Virus record (IMG/VR): IMGVR_UViG_3300030012_000301 | Coordinates: 1-23,071 of that record | Strand: one strand, 5' to 3' | From: a virus | DNA length: 23,071 nucleotides | In this document: positions 1 through 7,927 of the stretch, piece after piece | Numbering within the stretch: position 1 is the stretch's first letter | Layout: every line of letters starts with the position of its first letter | The notes under the pieces: model-generated | Told to the model about the DNA's origin: nothing | Databases searched by the model: none | What the model saw: only the letters and a program-made list of their open reading frames with translations | Translations under genes and position numbers: made by a program

Positions 1-81
1 GGTAACTTCATGGCCCAAAATTTTTCTAGGCACAAATTTACAAATGTATTTACATTGCTTACAAGCCGACCTTTTTCTGAC

Positions 82-111
82 TTGTTAACCCTAATCAGGG
101 CCGTATATTAT
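82..111 (+). promoter_or_regulatory. Candidate sigma70-type promoter for the late operon
   Basis: TTGTTA at 82-87 could serve as a -35 box. It is followed after 16 bases by TATATT (104-109) or after 18 bases by TATTAT (106-111), each one mismatch from TATAAT. Transcription would start near 117, about 50 bases before the small terminase start codon. It is the best promoter-like site before the first gene of the operon. The assignment is by eye and the -35 box is only moderate. Confidence 0.4.
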
Positions 112-115
112 ACCA

Positions 116-143
116 TATTTACACAAGTACGCTATTGTAAATA
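116..143. promoter_or_regulatory. Inverted repeat, possible operator
   Basis: TATTTACA (116-123) and TGTAAATA (136-143) form an 8-base perfect inverted repeat with a 12-base spacer. It lies over the expected transcription start of the candidate promoter at 82-111, where a repressor or activator dimer could act. The half-sites share the TTTACA core scattered through the rest of the leader. It could equally be part of a packaging site. Confidence 0.4.
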
Positions 144-168
144 GAAATAGCATTATCGGATTTACACT

Positions 169-669
169 ATGGCTCTTATCACCAGAAAAGAAGCAGCAGA
201 GAAAATGGGTGTGACTATACAAGCGGTATATATGGCGATTAAGCAAGGTCGTCTTACAGCAATGGAAGATAATCAAGGCAATATTGTTATTAATGAAGAC
301 ACTATGGTTGCAGAGTGGAACAAAAAATCTGCTTTTAGACAGATGAAGTCGAATCCACAAACATTAGCACCAAAACGTAAACGGTCTTCTGTAACAACAG
401 ATCTTATACCTGAGTATGAAGAGAGTAGAGCTAGAACAGAACATTTAAAAGCTGAGTTGCTTGAGTTAGAACGTAAGCAAAAAGAAGATAGTCTTGTACC
501 TATGAAAGAAGTACAACAGAAATGGACAGAAGTTATAACAACAGCAAGAACAAAATTATTAGGTATATCATCTAAAGCAAAACAACGATTACCTGATTTA
601 GATACAAATGCAGTTAGTTGTATAGATGACATTGTTAGAGAAGCATTAGAAGAATTATCTGCTGCATGA
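169..669 (+). CDS. Terminase small subunit (Nu1-like)
   Basis: This 166-aa protein would recognise phage DNA and hand it to the large terminase for packaging. Residues 1-35 look like the winged helix-turn-helix of Nu1-type small terminases: 'TRKEAAEKMGVT' as first helix and turn, then 'IQAVYMAIKQGRL' as recognition helix. Residues 80-115 are highly charged and helical, a likely coiled coil for oligomerisation. The C-terminal part would bind TerL. The start has no good Shine-Dalgarno sequence, but it begins just before the helix-turn-helix, so the choice is secure. Its stop overlaps the TerL start as ATGA, which suggests translational coupling. Position directly before a gpA-type large subunit supports the call. 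A transcription-factor role is possible for the N-terminal domain alone but unlikely here. Confidence 0.88.
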   Translation: MALITRKEAAEKMGVTIQAVYMAIKQGRLTAMEDNQGNIVINEDTMVAEWNKKSAFRQMKSNPQTLAPKRKRSSVTTDLIPEYEESRARTEHLKAELLELERKQKEDSLVPMKEVQQKWTEVITTARTKLLGISSKAKQRLPDLDTNAVSCIDDIVREALEELSAA

Positions 670-2534
670 GCAATATTTTATCTCTAGAAAAAATAGCATT
701 TGATAGTTTTAAACCTCCTAAAAAGTTAAGTCTTAGCGATTGGGCAGATGAATATGCGTATTTATCAGCAGAAAGTAGTGCAGAGGGTGGGAGATGGAAA
801 ACATTGCCATACCAAAAAGGGATGATGGATGCGATAACTAATCCTGATATAGAGCAAGTAACAATAATGAAATCAGCTAGGGTCGGATATTCTAAAATTC
901 TTAATCATGTCATTGCTTATCACATACATCAAGATCCATGCCCAATTATGGTTGTGCAACCGACTATAGAAGATGCAACTGGTTATTCTAAAGAAGAGAT
1001 TGCACCTATGCTTCGTGACAGTAAATGTTTACATGGTCTTGTGAGTGATGCAAAAGCAAAAGATGGTCAAAATACACTTTTACAAAAACAGTTTCCCGGT
1101 GGCACATTATCTTTAGTAGGTGCTAACTCACCAAGAGGATTTAGAAGAGTTAGCAGAAGAATAGTTTTGTTTGACGAGATAGATGGCTACCCTGCATCGG
1201 CTGGTACTGAAGGAGATCAAATAAAGCTAGGTATTAGAAGAACAGAATATTATTGGAATCGTAAAATCGTATCTGGATCTACACCGACTGTAAAAGATTT
1301 TTCTCGTATAGAAAAAATGTTTTTACAGACAAATCAGCAGCGTTTTTACTTGCCATGTCCTCATTGTGGTCATATGCAATATTTAAGATGGGCGCAGTTT
1401 AAATGGCAAAATGATGATCCTGATACAGTCCATTATCAATGCGAATCTTGCACAAAAGGAATACCACATAACAAGAAAAGATGGATGGTAGAACGTGGCG
1501 AGTGGAGAGCTACAGCTCCCGGAAAATCTAAACATGTTGGTTTTCATATATGGGCTGCATATTCTTACTCACCTAATGCAAGTTGGGCAAATCTAGTGGA
1601 AGAGTTTTTGTTGAGTAAAGATGATCCAGAACAATTAAAGACATGGATAAATACGATATTAGGTGAGACATGGGAAGATGAGTATCAAGCAAAGGTTGGT
1701 GCAGATGCCTTAATGATTAGAGCATCAGAAGCAACTTATGAAAGAGCAAAACCTCCAGAAGAAGTCTTATTATTAACTGCTGGTATTGATACACAGGATG
1801 ACAGATTAAGTTTGTCCGTTTTTGGTATTGGTAGAAATGAAGAAATGTTTTTGATAGATCGACAAGTTTTATATGGCTCACCAGCCAGAGCAGATGTATG
1901 GAAACAGTTAGATGAGGTTTTGTTGGGCAAATTTAAAAACGTAAATGATAAAGAGTTAAAAATTGAGAGTGCTGCTTTGGATACTGGAGGACACTACACT
2001 CAAGAATGTTACCAGTACGTTAGAGAAAGATCTCATATTGGTTTAATTGGTATTAAGGGTGTTGGTCAGAAAGGAAAACCACCATTGGGCAAGCCTACAA
2101 AAGTAGATATTAATTTTACAGGTAAAGCACTTAAGAAAGGAGTGCAATTATTTCCTGTAGGTGTAGATATGATTAAAACAACTCTTAGCAACAAGTTAAA
2201 AGATGCAGAAGTGGGCAAAGGTTATATACATTTCTATCCAACCATTACACCAGACTATTTCCAAGAGCTTACAGCAGAAAAACAGGTATTAAAATACAAA
2301 AATGGCTATCAAGAACGTGTTTGGGTTAAAAAAAGCAATGCTAGAAACGAAGCATTAGATGAAATGGTCTATGCGTGGGCTGCATATCAGCGATTATTGC
2401 AAAAATATGACCGAAGAACTATATTTGATCAATTTGAAAGAAAAATTAACCCTAAAAAGCCTCTAAAGGAGACTAAGGTAGACTTAAAACGTACTAATTC
2501 TCCTAAAAAGACGAATTTTGTCGCTAATTGGTAA
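666..2534 (+). CDS. Terminase large subunit (lambda gpA family)
   Basis: This 622-aa ATPase/nuclease is the packaging motor that cuts concatemers and pumps DNA into the prohead. Visible motifs: Walker A-like 'KSARVGYSK' at 69-77, very close to the lambda gpA form; Walker B 'RRIVLFDEID' at 164-173; coupling motif 'SGSTPT' at 203-208; a zinc-knuckle pair CPHC (231-234) and CESC (259-262), usual in this family; then the C-terminal nuclease with 'AGIDTQDD' (372-379), 'AALDTGGHYT' (436-445) and 'DEMVYAW' (555-561) supplying acidic residues. Length matches the family (lambda gpA is about 640 aa). In lambda-like phages this family makes cohesive ends, so cos packaging is the default inference. It overlaps the small subunit by 4 bases. 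Confidence 0.96.
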   Translation: MSNILSLEKIAFDSFKPPKKLSLSDWADEYAYLSAESSAEGGRWKTLPYQKGMMDAITNPDIEQVTIMKSARVGYSKILNHVIAYHIHQDPCPIMVVQPTIEDATGYSKEEIAPMLRDSKCLHGLVSDAKAKDGQNTLLQKQFPGGTLSLVGANSPRGFRRVSRRIVLFDEIDGYPASAGTEGDQIKLGIRRTEYYWNRKIVSGSTPTVKDFSRIEKMFLQTNQQRFYLPCPHCGHMQYLRWAQFKWQNDDPDTVHYQCESCTKGIPHNKKRWMVERGEWRATAPGKSKHVGFHIWAAYSYSPNASWANLVEEFLLSKDDPEQLKTWINTILGETWEDEYQAKVGADALMIRASEATYERAKPPEEVLLLTAGIDTQDDRLSLSVFGIGRNEEMFLIDRQVLYGSPARADVWKQLDEVLLGKFKNVNDKELKIESAALDTGGHYTQECYQYVRERSHIGLIGIKGVGQKGKPPLGKPTKVDINFTGKALKKGVQLFPVGVDMIKTTLSNKLKDAEVGKGYIHFYPTITPDYFQELTAEKQVLKYKNGYQERVWVKKSNARNEALDEMVYAWAAYQRLLQKYDRRTIFDQFERKINPKKPLKETKVDLKRTNSPKKTNFVANW

Positions 2535-2540
2535 AAAAAA

Positions 2541-3125
2541 ATGACATTTCCACAAAGTATAAGAGCAGGCGATTTTATTCAATGGAACATTCCAGCGAGT
2601 CAAGATTATTACGGAAACTCTATAAGCAGTCCAGATTGGTCGGTTGTTTACTATTTAAGAACAAACGCAGGGCCAGTTGGAGCTACAGTAAATAGTTCTG
2701 CATATAATGATGGTTTTAAATTTGAAATTGCGAGTAATGTTACTGCAACATTTTTAGCTGGTAATTGGTATTACCAAGCAGTTGCAAATAAATCAGGAGC
2801 GCAAAAACAAACAATTTATTCTGGAAGTTTTGAAGTTTTAAAATCTTTAGAATATTCTGGATCTATCTTTAACTACGATGGAAGATCACAAGTAGAAAAA
2901 GATTTAGAAACTATTCAAACAGCTATTAGAAATATTATTAGTGGTGGTGCAATACAAGAGTATAAAATTGGTACAAGAAATGCAAAGAAATATGAATTAT
3001 CAGAGTTGATAATGTTAGAGGCTAGATATAAAGCAGAACTTGTTAGAGAAAAACAAGCAGAATTAATTGATAATGGTCTTGGTAATCCAAGAGCTACATT
3101 TGTTCGTTTTAACGAGGCATACTAA
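2541..3125 (+). CDS. Head-tail connector protein, Ig-like domain plus gpW-like tail
   Basis: This 194-aa protein sits where lambda has gpW, between TerL and portal. Residues 1-101 look like a beta sandwich: alternating hydrophobic strands, 'AGDFIQWNIPA' early and 'LAGNWYYQAVANKSG' near 72-86. Residues 113-194 resemble gpW in pattern: a helix ('LETIQTAIRNIISGG'), a short beta pair ('EYKIGTRNAKKYELS'), a second helix ('ELIMLEARYKAELVR') and a basic tail. Lambda gpW is only 68 aa and joins the head after packaging. I recall similar two-part proteins at this position in other phages, so this is probably a recognised variant. There is no Shine-Dalgarno; the start follows an A-tract directly after TerL. 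Confidence 0.6.
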   Translation: MTFPQSIRAGDFIQWNIPASQDYYGNSISSPDWSVVYYLRTNAGPVGATVNSSAYNDGFKFEIASNVTATFLAGNWYYQAVANKSGAQKQTIYSGSFEVLKSLEYSGSIFNYDGRSQVEKDLETIQTAIRNIISGGAIQEYKIGTRNAKKYELSELIMLEARYKAELVREKQAELIDNGLGNPRATFVRFNEAY

Positions 3126-4678
3126 TGGGAATACGATCTAATATCGCCAACACAGTAAAAAGAGTTTTTGGTTTTGGTAAAAAACCTACACCTCTTGGCA
3201 GTTTGAAAAGAGCATATCAAGGTGCATTAGTCTCTAGGCTTACTTCCGATTGGATGAGTAGTCAGTTAAGTGCTGATGCTGAAATACGAAATAGTTTGCG
3301 TAAGCTAAGAGATAGATCAAGAGAACTTGTAAGGAATAATCCTTATGCTAGGCAAGCAAAGCGTACAACACAAATAAATATTGTTGGTACAGGTATGAAA
3401 TTTCAATCTCTTGTTTTACAACAAAGAGGTGGTAAAAGAGATCAAAGAGTTAATAACCTAATAGAGGAAAAATGGGCAGAGTGGTCACAAGCTGATAGTT
3501 GTGATTGTGCTGGTAAATATAGTTTTCACGAATTTGAATGGTTAGCTGCTGGTGCGTTGTGTGAATCAGGAGAAGCAATATTTAGGATTGTTAAACAACA
3601 GTTTGGAGATTCAAAAGTACCTCTTGGATTGCAACTTATAGAAAGTGATTTGTTAGATGAAGAATATGATGGCAAGACACTTACAAAAGGAAATGAGTGG
3701 CGCAATGGTGTGGAAGTGGACTCATGGGGTAGACCTGTTCGTTATGCAATTCTTAAAAAACATCCCGGAGATGCGTTTTACTTAGATTATGCAAATAAAC
3801 AGTCATTGCATATCTTTATAAATGCGTCTGAAATTATACATTTGTTTATGCCAGAACGACCCGGCCAAAACAGAGGAGTACCGTGGTTTCATAGTGTAAT
3901 GAATGATATGCACCAATTACAGGGATATGAGGAAGCTGCTGTTATACGAGCTAGGGCTGGTGCAAGTATTATGGGATTTATTCAAAACGATCAAGGTGAA
4001 TTGATTGGTGATGATGTACAAAATGCACAAAGGATACAAAATTTTGAGCCGGGTACATTTAGGTATTTAATGCCTAATGAATCTGTAAATGTTCCTGACA
4101 TTGATTATCCAAGTCAACAATATGAGATGTTTGTTAAAAACAAAATTAGACGTTTTGCAACTGGAATTGGATGTAGCTTTGAAACAATTAGTAAAGACTT
4201 TAGCGAGACTAACTATTCAAGTTCAAGACTTAGCTTGTTAGAAGACAGACAACATTGGAGTTTTTGTCAAAAGTATATGATTAAAAACTTTCATTTGAGA
4301 GTTTTTAAAATGTGGATAGAACTTGCAGTATTAACAGGAGAGTTAGATTTTCCTGATTATTCTGCAAATGCAATGAGATATTGCAAACCTAGATGGACTC
4401 CACCAGCACAACACTACGTTGATCCTTTGAAGGAAATAAAGGCTTACCGAGAGGCAGAGCAAGCTGGTTATATGACTAAATCACAAGTTATAGCACAGAC
4501 AAATGGTGGTGATTATGACGATATTGTTTCTGAGATTGCAAGAGAACAGGATGTCGCACAAGGGTTAGGAGTTACATTAGATAAAGATTTAGATTTAGAG
4601 GTAGAAATAGGACAGGAAGCACCTCCTGTTACAGAACCTACTAGAGCTAAAAAAACACGCAAAAAGAAAACTGACTAG
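3125..4678 (+). CDS. Portal protein (lambda gpB family)
   Basis: This 517-aa protein would form the dodecameric portal ring at one capsid vertex, the docking site for TerL and the head-tail connector. It carries the lambda-family signature near the N-terminus: 'SDWMSSQLSADAEIRNSLR' then 'NNPYARQAKRTTQINIVGTG' (about 71-90). The body includes 'GEAIFRIV', 'GLQLIESDLLDEEYDG', 'EIIHLFMPERPGQNRGVPW' and 'SFETISKDFSETNYSSSR', all typical of this family. The C-terminus is highly basic ('RAKKTRKKKTD'). Length agrees with lambda gpB (533 aa). The start overlaps the previous stop by one base (TAATG), so translation is probably coupled. The polyprotein gene starts two bases after its stop. Confidence 0.95.
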   Translation: MGIRSNIANTVKRVFGFGKKPTPLGSLKRAYQGALVSRLTSDWMSSQLSADAEIRNSLRKLRDRSRELVRNNPYARQAKRTTQINIVGTGMKFQSLVLQQRGGKRDQRVNNLIEEKWAEWSQADSCDCAGKYSFHEFEWLAAGALCESGEAIFRIVKQQFGDSKVPLGLQLIESDLLDEEYDGKTLTKGNEWRNGVEVDSWGRPVRYAILKKHPGDAFYLDYANKQSLHIFINASEIIHLFMPERPGQNRGVPWFHSVMNDMHQLQGYEEAAVIRARAGASIMGFIQNDQGELIGDDVQNAQRIQNFEPGTFRYLMPNESVNVPDIDYPSQQYEMFVKNKIRRFATGIGCSFETISKDFSETNYSSSRLSLLEDRQHWSFCQKYMIKNFHLRVFKMWIELAVLTGELDFPDYSANAMRYCKPRWTPPAQHYVDPLKEIKAYREAEQAGYMTKSQVIAQTNGGDYDDIVSEIAREQDVAQGLGVTLDKDLDLEVEIGQEAPPVTEPTRAKKTRKKKTD

Positions 4679-4680
4679 CC

Positions 4681-7161
4681 ATGGCAAATGTAAATGGAAC
4701 AGACATAAACCTGATGCCTACTGACGGCATGAGGAAAGAAGCAGAAAGATATAGAGAATGGAAAAAGGAAGGAGAAGGTGGTGGTACAGATGACGCAAGA
4801 ACAAGAGCAACACAAATATTAAGCGGAAACGAACTATCACCAGATACAGTTATTACAATGAACGCATGGTTCGCCCGCCATGAGTCAGATAAATCGGGAA
4901 AGGGTTTCCGACCCGGTGAAGATGGCTATCCTAGTAATGGTAGAGTAGCTTGGGCTGCTTGGGGCGGTGATGCTGGTCAAACATGGGCTAGGTCAAAGTC
5001 TAATTCAATCAAAAAAGCAAGAGAACGCACTATGACTGAAGAAACCAAAACAGAACACAGAGCCGAACCCGATGGGTTAAAGGTTGGTGATTTTGTGAGA
5101 TGGAACTCTAGCGGTGGTACAGCTAGAGGAAAAATTGATCGTATCGTAAGAGATGGATCAATAGATGTACCTGATAGTTCTTTTACTATTACTGGAACAG
5201 CAGAAGACCCTGCTGCACTTATAACTTTGTATCGAAATGGGGAGGCTACCGATAGAAAGGTCGGCCATAAATTTTCGACACTTACAAAAATTGCAGCGAT
5301 TAGAAGTGTTGATGCTGGAGATAGATTTGAACGTAAAGAGGTTACGGATTTCAAAAATGTGAAATCACGCACATTTGAGTTTCCTTTTAGTTCTGAATAC
5401 CCAGTAAAAAGATATTTTGGTAACGAAGTATTAAGCCATGAAGATGGTGCTGCCGATCTTAGCAGGCTAAATGATGGTGGTGCTGTTCTCTTTAATCACA
5501 ATATGGACAAGCCTATAGGTGTGGTTGAGAGTGCATATATTGGAGAAGATAAAAGAGGTTATGCCAAGATTCGTTTCTCTAGAAGTAAGTTTGCATCTGA
5601 GATTTTAGAAGATGTCAAGGACGGAATCTTGAGAGGTATAAGCTTTGGATACTCTATAAATGACATGGATGAGACTTCTGATGGTATGCTTGCAAGATCT
5701 TGGTCAGTTCACGAATTGTCAGTTGTGACAGTTCCGGCTGATCCAACAATCGGCTTCGGCAGAAGCTTGATCTCACCCTCACAAGGCAATAGTATTACTA
5801 TGGAAGATAAATCACCTCAACAGGAGATTATTTCTGCGGAAGAATCCGCATCACCCTCGGTTCGCACTATGGAAGAATCAACTAAAGAAACTGCGGTTGA
5901 AGCGGAGAAATCCGTTGAGATCGACATCAAAGCCGAAGTTCAACGTGCTTTAGATGAAAATAATGCTCGTACAGCAGCAATCACTTCATTATGTCGTGAG
6001 TTTGGAAAGTATGGAGCAGAAGAGCTTACTGACTCACTTATTAAATCTAATAAGTCACCAGCAGAAGCTAAAGCAGCTATCCTCGATCTTGTTAAAAACA
6101 AGGCAGAGGCAGTTAATACACCAATACGTTCTACTGACATGAGTAACAATGAAGTTGGCTTAGACCAAAAAGAAGTTAAGCAATTCTCTTTCTTAAGAGC
6201 ATTAAACGCATTAGCAAATCCAACAGATCGTGCTGCACAAGAAGCAGCAGCTTTTGAGAGAGAAGTATCTGACGCAGCTTCTAAAAAGTATGACAAGCCT
6301 GCAAACGGAATTTTAGTTCCTAACGAAGTTTTAAGAAGAGACTTGAATGTAGGTACTGCAACTGCTGGTGGTAACTTAGTTCCAACAGAATTATTAGCAG
6401 GCTCATTTATAGACATTCTTCGTAAAAGAATGGCTGTGATGGCAACAAACCCAACAATGTTGACCGGATTAAGTGGGAATGTGAGCATCCCCAGAATGAC
6501 ATCTACATCAACTGCGTACTTCGTGGGCGAGTCTGGCGCACCAACAGAGAGTCAACAGGCGTTTGATCAAATAAATATGACACCAAAGACTATTGGTGCA
6601 TTTGTTGATTACTCAAGACGCTTGTTATTGCAGTCATCTATAGACATTGAAACTATGATTAGGGATGACATAGCAAAGGTAATTGCCACTAAATTAGACA
6701 ACGCAGCTATCTATGGTTCTGGTAGTTCTAACGAGCCACTAGGTATTAAAGATACAACTGGTGTAGGCACACAGACAATCACAACATTTGGTACATTCGC
6801 AGAATATATTGGGATGGAAACTGATGTTGCAGCAGCAAACGCTGATGTAGCTAATATGTTCTACCTGATTAATGCTTCTGCTAGAGGTGCTTTAAAGTCA
6901 ACAGAGAAAGCTACAAACACAGCGCAGTTTGTATTTGAGAACAACGAAATAAACGGCTATCCAGTTGTTGTTTCTAATCAACTTGCAAACAATGATGTAC
7001 TCTTTGGAGACTTCAGCCAGTTCTGTATTGGTATGTGGTCAGGTTTAGATCTAACAGTAGATCCTTATGCAAACGCAACAAGCGGTAGCGTAAGAATAAT
7101 TGCGTTACAGGATGTGGATTTTGCGGTCAAACAGCCAACCGCATTTTGTTTCGGAACATAG
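4681..7161 (+). CDS. Prohead protease-major capsid polyprotein
   Basis: This 826-aa protein combines functions usually split among genes. Residues 1-116 have a conserved-looking domain ('GKGFRPGEDGYPSNGRVAW', then 'WGGDAGQTWA') that I recall at the start of some phage proteases. Residues 133-204 resemble a small Tudor-like domain ('VGDFVRWNSSGGTARGKIDR'). Residues 220-362 match HK97-type prohead protease, with 'LFNHN' (His273), 'RGISFGYSI' (Ser321 or Ser325) and 'HELSVVTVPADP' (344-355) as likely active-site motifs. Residues 375-540 are helical and charged, like a scaffold or delta domain. Residues 545-826 are HK97-fold capsid ('VPTELLAGSFIDILR', 'KTIGAFVDYSRRLLL', 'YGSGSSNEPLGI'). The protease would self-cleave and remove the delta region, leaving mature capsid near 270-290 aa. 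No frameshift or stop separates the parts. Cleavage positions cannot be read from sequence alone. Confidence 0.9.
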   Translation: MANVNGTDINLMPTDGMRKEAERYREWKKEGEGGGTDDARTRATQILSGNELSPDTVITMNAWFARHESDKSGKGFRPGEDGYPSNGRVAWAAWGGDAGQTWARSKSNSIKKARERTMTEETKTEHRAEPDGLKVGDFVRWNSSGGTARGKIDRIVRDGSIDVPDSSFTITGTAEDPAALITLYRNGEATDRKVGHKFSTLTKIAAIRSVDAGDRFERKEVTDFKNVKSRTFEFPFSSEYPVKRYFGNEVLSHEDGAADLSRLNDGGAVLFNHNMDKPIGVVESAYIGEDKRGYAKIRFSRSKFASEILEDVKDGILRGISFGYSINDMDETSDGMLARSWSVHELSVVTVPADPTIGFGRSLISPSQGNSITMEDKSPQQEIISAEESASPSVRTMEESTKETAVEAEKSVEIDIKAEVQRALDENNARTAAITSLCREFGKYGAEELTDSLIKSNKSPAEAKAAILDLVKNKAEAVNTPIRSTDMSNNEVGLDQKEVKQFSFLRALNALANPTDRAAQEAAAFEREVSDAASKKYDKPANGILVPNEVLRRDLNVGTATAGGNLVPTELLAGSFIDILRKRMAVMATNPTMLTGLSGNVSIPRMTSTSTAYFVGESGAPTESQQAFDQINMTPKTIGAFVDYSRRLLLQSSIDIETMIRDDIAKVIATKLDNAAIYGSGSSNEPLGIKDTTGVGTQTITTFGTFAEYIGMETDVAAANADVANMFYLINASARGALKSTEKATNTAQFVFENNEINGYPVVVSNQLANNDVLFGDFSQFCIGMWSGLDLTVDPYANATSGSVRIIALQDVDFAVKQPTAFCFGT

Positions 7162-7176
7162 TCATACTAATAGATT

Positions 7177-7509
7177 ATGAAGGTTAAATTGCTAAGAGCA
7201 ACAATGATAGCTGGAGTCCCAACGGACTCTGGCACTATCGTTGATGTTGATAAGCAAGCTGGTGAATATTTAGTTGCAGTAGAAAAAGCTGAATTTGTTG
7301 TTGACGCTTGTGAAGCTCCTATTGCCAGTACAGAACCAGTTGACGAGCAAGAGTCTTCCAATAGTGACGAAGTTGAGTTTTCTCAAATGACAAAAGCTCA
7401 ATTAGAAACTTATGGTCGTGAGCTTGGAATAGAACTCGATAAAAGACAAAACAAAACTGAACTAATTTCAAAATTAGAAGAGTTTATTTCTACACAGGAG
7501 GAATCTTAA
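7177..7509 (+). CDS. FI-like small head protein with SAP/HeH-like C-terminus
   Basis: This 110-aa protein follows the capsid gene, where lambda has gpFI, which helps terminase engage the prohead. Residues 1-45 look like a small beta domain ('KVKLLRATMIAGVPTDSGTI', then 'AGEYLVAVEKAEFV'), a family common near phage capsid genes. Residues 48-70 form an acidic linker. Residues 75-106 ('MTKAQLETYGRELGIELD', then 'NKTELISKLEEFI') match the helix-extended-helix pattern of SAP/HeH/LEM domains, which often bind DNA. Lambda gpFI also has a helical N-terminal segment and a small beta C-terminal domain, so the order here looks reversed. Function is inferred from position and fold pattern. No clear ribosome binding site is seen at this start. 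Confidence 0.55.
   Translation: MKVKLLRATMIAGVPTDSGTIVDVDKQAGEYLVAVEKAEFVVDACEAPIASTEPVDEQESSNSDEVEFSQMTKAQLETYGRELGIELDKRQNKTELISKLEEFISTQEES
7496..7503 (+). promoter_or_regulatory. Strong Shine-Dalgarno for the putative decoration gene
   Basis: AGGAGGAA lies 7 bases before the ATG at 7511 and overlaps the end of the preceding gene. Most genes in this window have weak or no Shine-Dalgarno, so this site suggests high expression. Confidence 0.8.
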
Positions 7510-7510
7510 A

Positions 7511-7894
7511 ATGTCTGTTTTACAGCAAAACTTAGACAAATTAACTATTACTGCTGGTGTTGCGACTGCTGCTGTAACTAGCACAGCTACATCTAGTGCT
7601 ATAGATCTTCTCGACTTTGATGGAGATGTGTTGCTTATTCTAGATTCTGCTGCTGGCGGTGGTTCTAGTCCAACATTAGACGTAAAGTTAACTGAGTCTG
7701 ACGCTAGTGGAGGTACTTATACAGATCTCTCAGGAGCTACTTTTACACAAGTTACTGATTCTGCATCAATGCAAACACTTGTTATTAACAAAGATAGTTC
7801 TAAGCGTTTTATCAAGATCGTACAAACAATCGGTGGATCATCCCCAACATTTACTTTTAGCATCAACTTAGTTGCTGTTAAGAAGTATGGTTAA
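7511..7894 (+). CDS. Putative capsid decoration or other abundant structural protein
   Basis: This 127-aa protein is rich in Ser, Thr, Ala and Gly and predicted mostly beta. It has alternating hydrophobic strands such as 'FDGDVLLILDSAA', 'LDVKLTESD', 'TLVINKDSSKRFIKIVQTI' and 'TFTFSINLVAVKK'. It has no Cys, no signal peptide and no membrane segment. I do not recognise a family with certainty. Three features point to an abundant head protein: it directly follows the capsid and FI-like genes, it has the strongest ribosome binding site in the head module, and a transcription terminator follows directly. Lambda's decoration protein gpD is of similar size (110 aa), but no clear gpD sequence likeness is seen. 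A connector role is an alternative. Confidence 0.45.
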   Translation: MSVLQQNLDKLTITAGVATAAVTSTATSSAIDLLDFDGDVLLILDSAAGGGSSPTLDVKLTESDASGGTYTDLSGATFTQVTDSASMQTLVINKDSSKRFIKIVQTIGGSSPTFTFSINLVAVKKYG

Positions 7895-7900
7895 ATAAGT

Positions 7901-7924
7901 AGCCCTCAAACGAGGGCTTTTTTT
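7901..7924 (+). terminator. Rho-independent terminator between head and tail modules
   Basis: AGCCCTC (7901-7907), loop AAAC, and GAGGGCT (7912-7918) form a perfect 7-base, mostly G:C stem. It runs directly into a T-tract (7918-7924). It starts 6 bases after the stop of the putative decoration gene and ends 3 bases before the next ATG (7928). This is a textbook intrinsic terminator on the + strand. Downstream tail genes must then rely on read-through, antitermination or their own promoter. Confidence 0.9.
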
Positions 7925-7927
7925 CTC

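Larger units (their letters stand above)
37..166. repeat. Cluster of TTTACA motifs upstream of terS
   Basis: The hexamer TTTACA occurs at 37-42, 49-54, 118-123 and 161-166, and its complement TGTAAA at 136-141. Two of the forward copies extend to TATTTACA (47-54 and 116-123). At 43-56 AATGTA-TT-TACATT forms a perfect 14-base dyad. By base composition I would expect far fewer than five copies in 130 bases. They may be binding sites for a phage regulator or, since they lie next to the small terminase gene as cosB does in lambda, sites for TerS. Neither role is shown by the sequence. Confidence 0.5.

Noticed and set aside
89-100. CCCT-AATC-AGGG as a terminator before terS
   Set aside because: The stem has only four base pairs and no T-tract follows.
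273-632. Reverse-strand frame opposite the small terminase gene
   Set aside because: It is contained within a convincing Nu1-like gene and has low-complexity Ser/Phe-rich sequence typical of a shadow frame.
2533-2541. Run of nine A bases as a possible slippage site after terL
   Set aside because: The terL stop codon is at its beginning, so slippage in the run would not extend TerL in a useful way. It is most likely just an AT-rich leader.
5940-6488. Reverse-strand open frame of about 180 codons inside the capsid gene
   Set aside because: It lies opposite a confident capsid domain, has no family likeness, and its composition is that of a mirrored coding frame.
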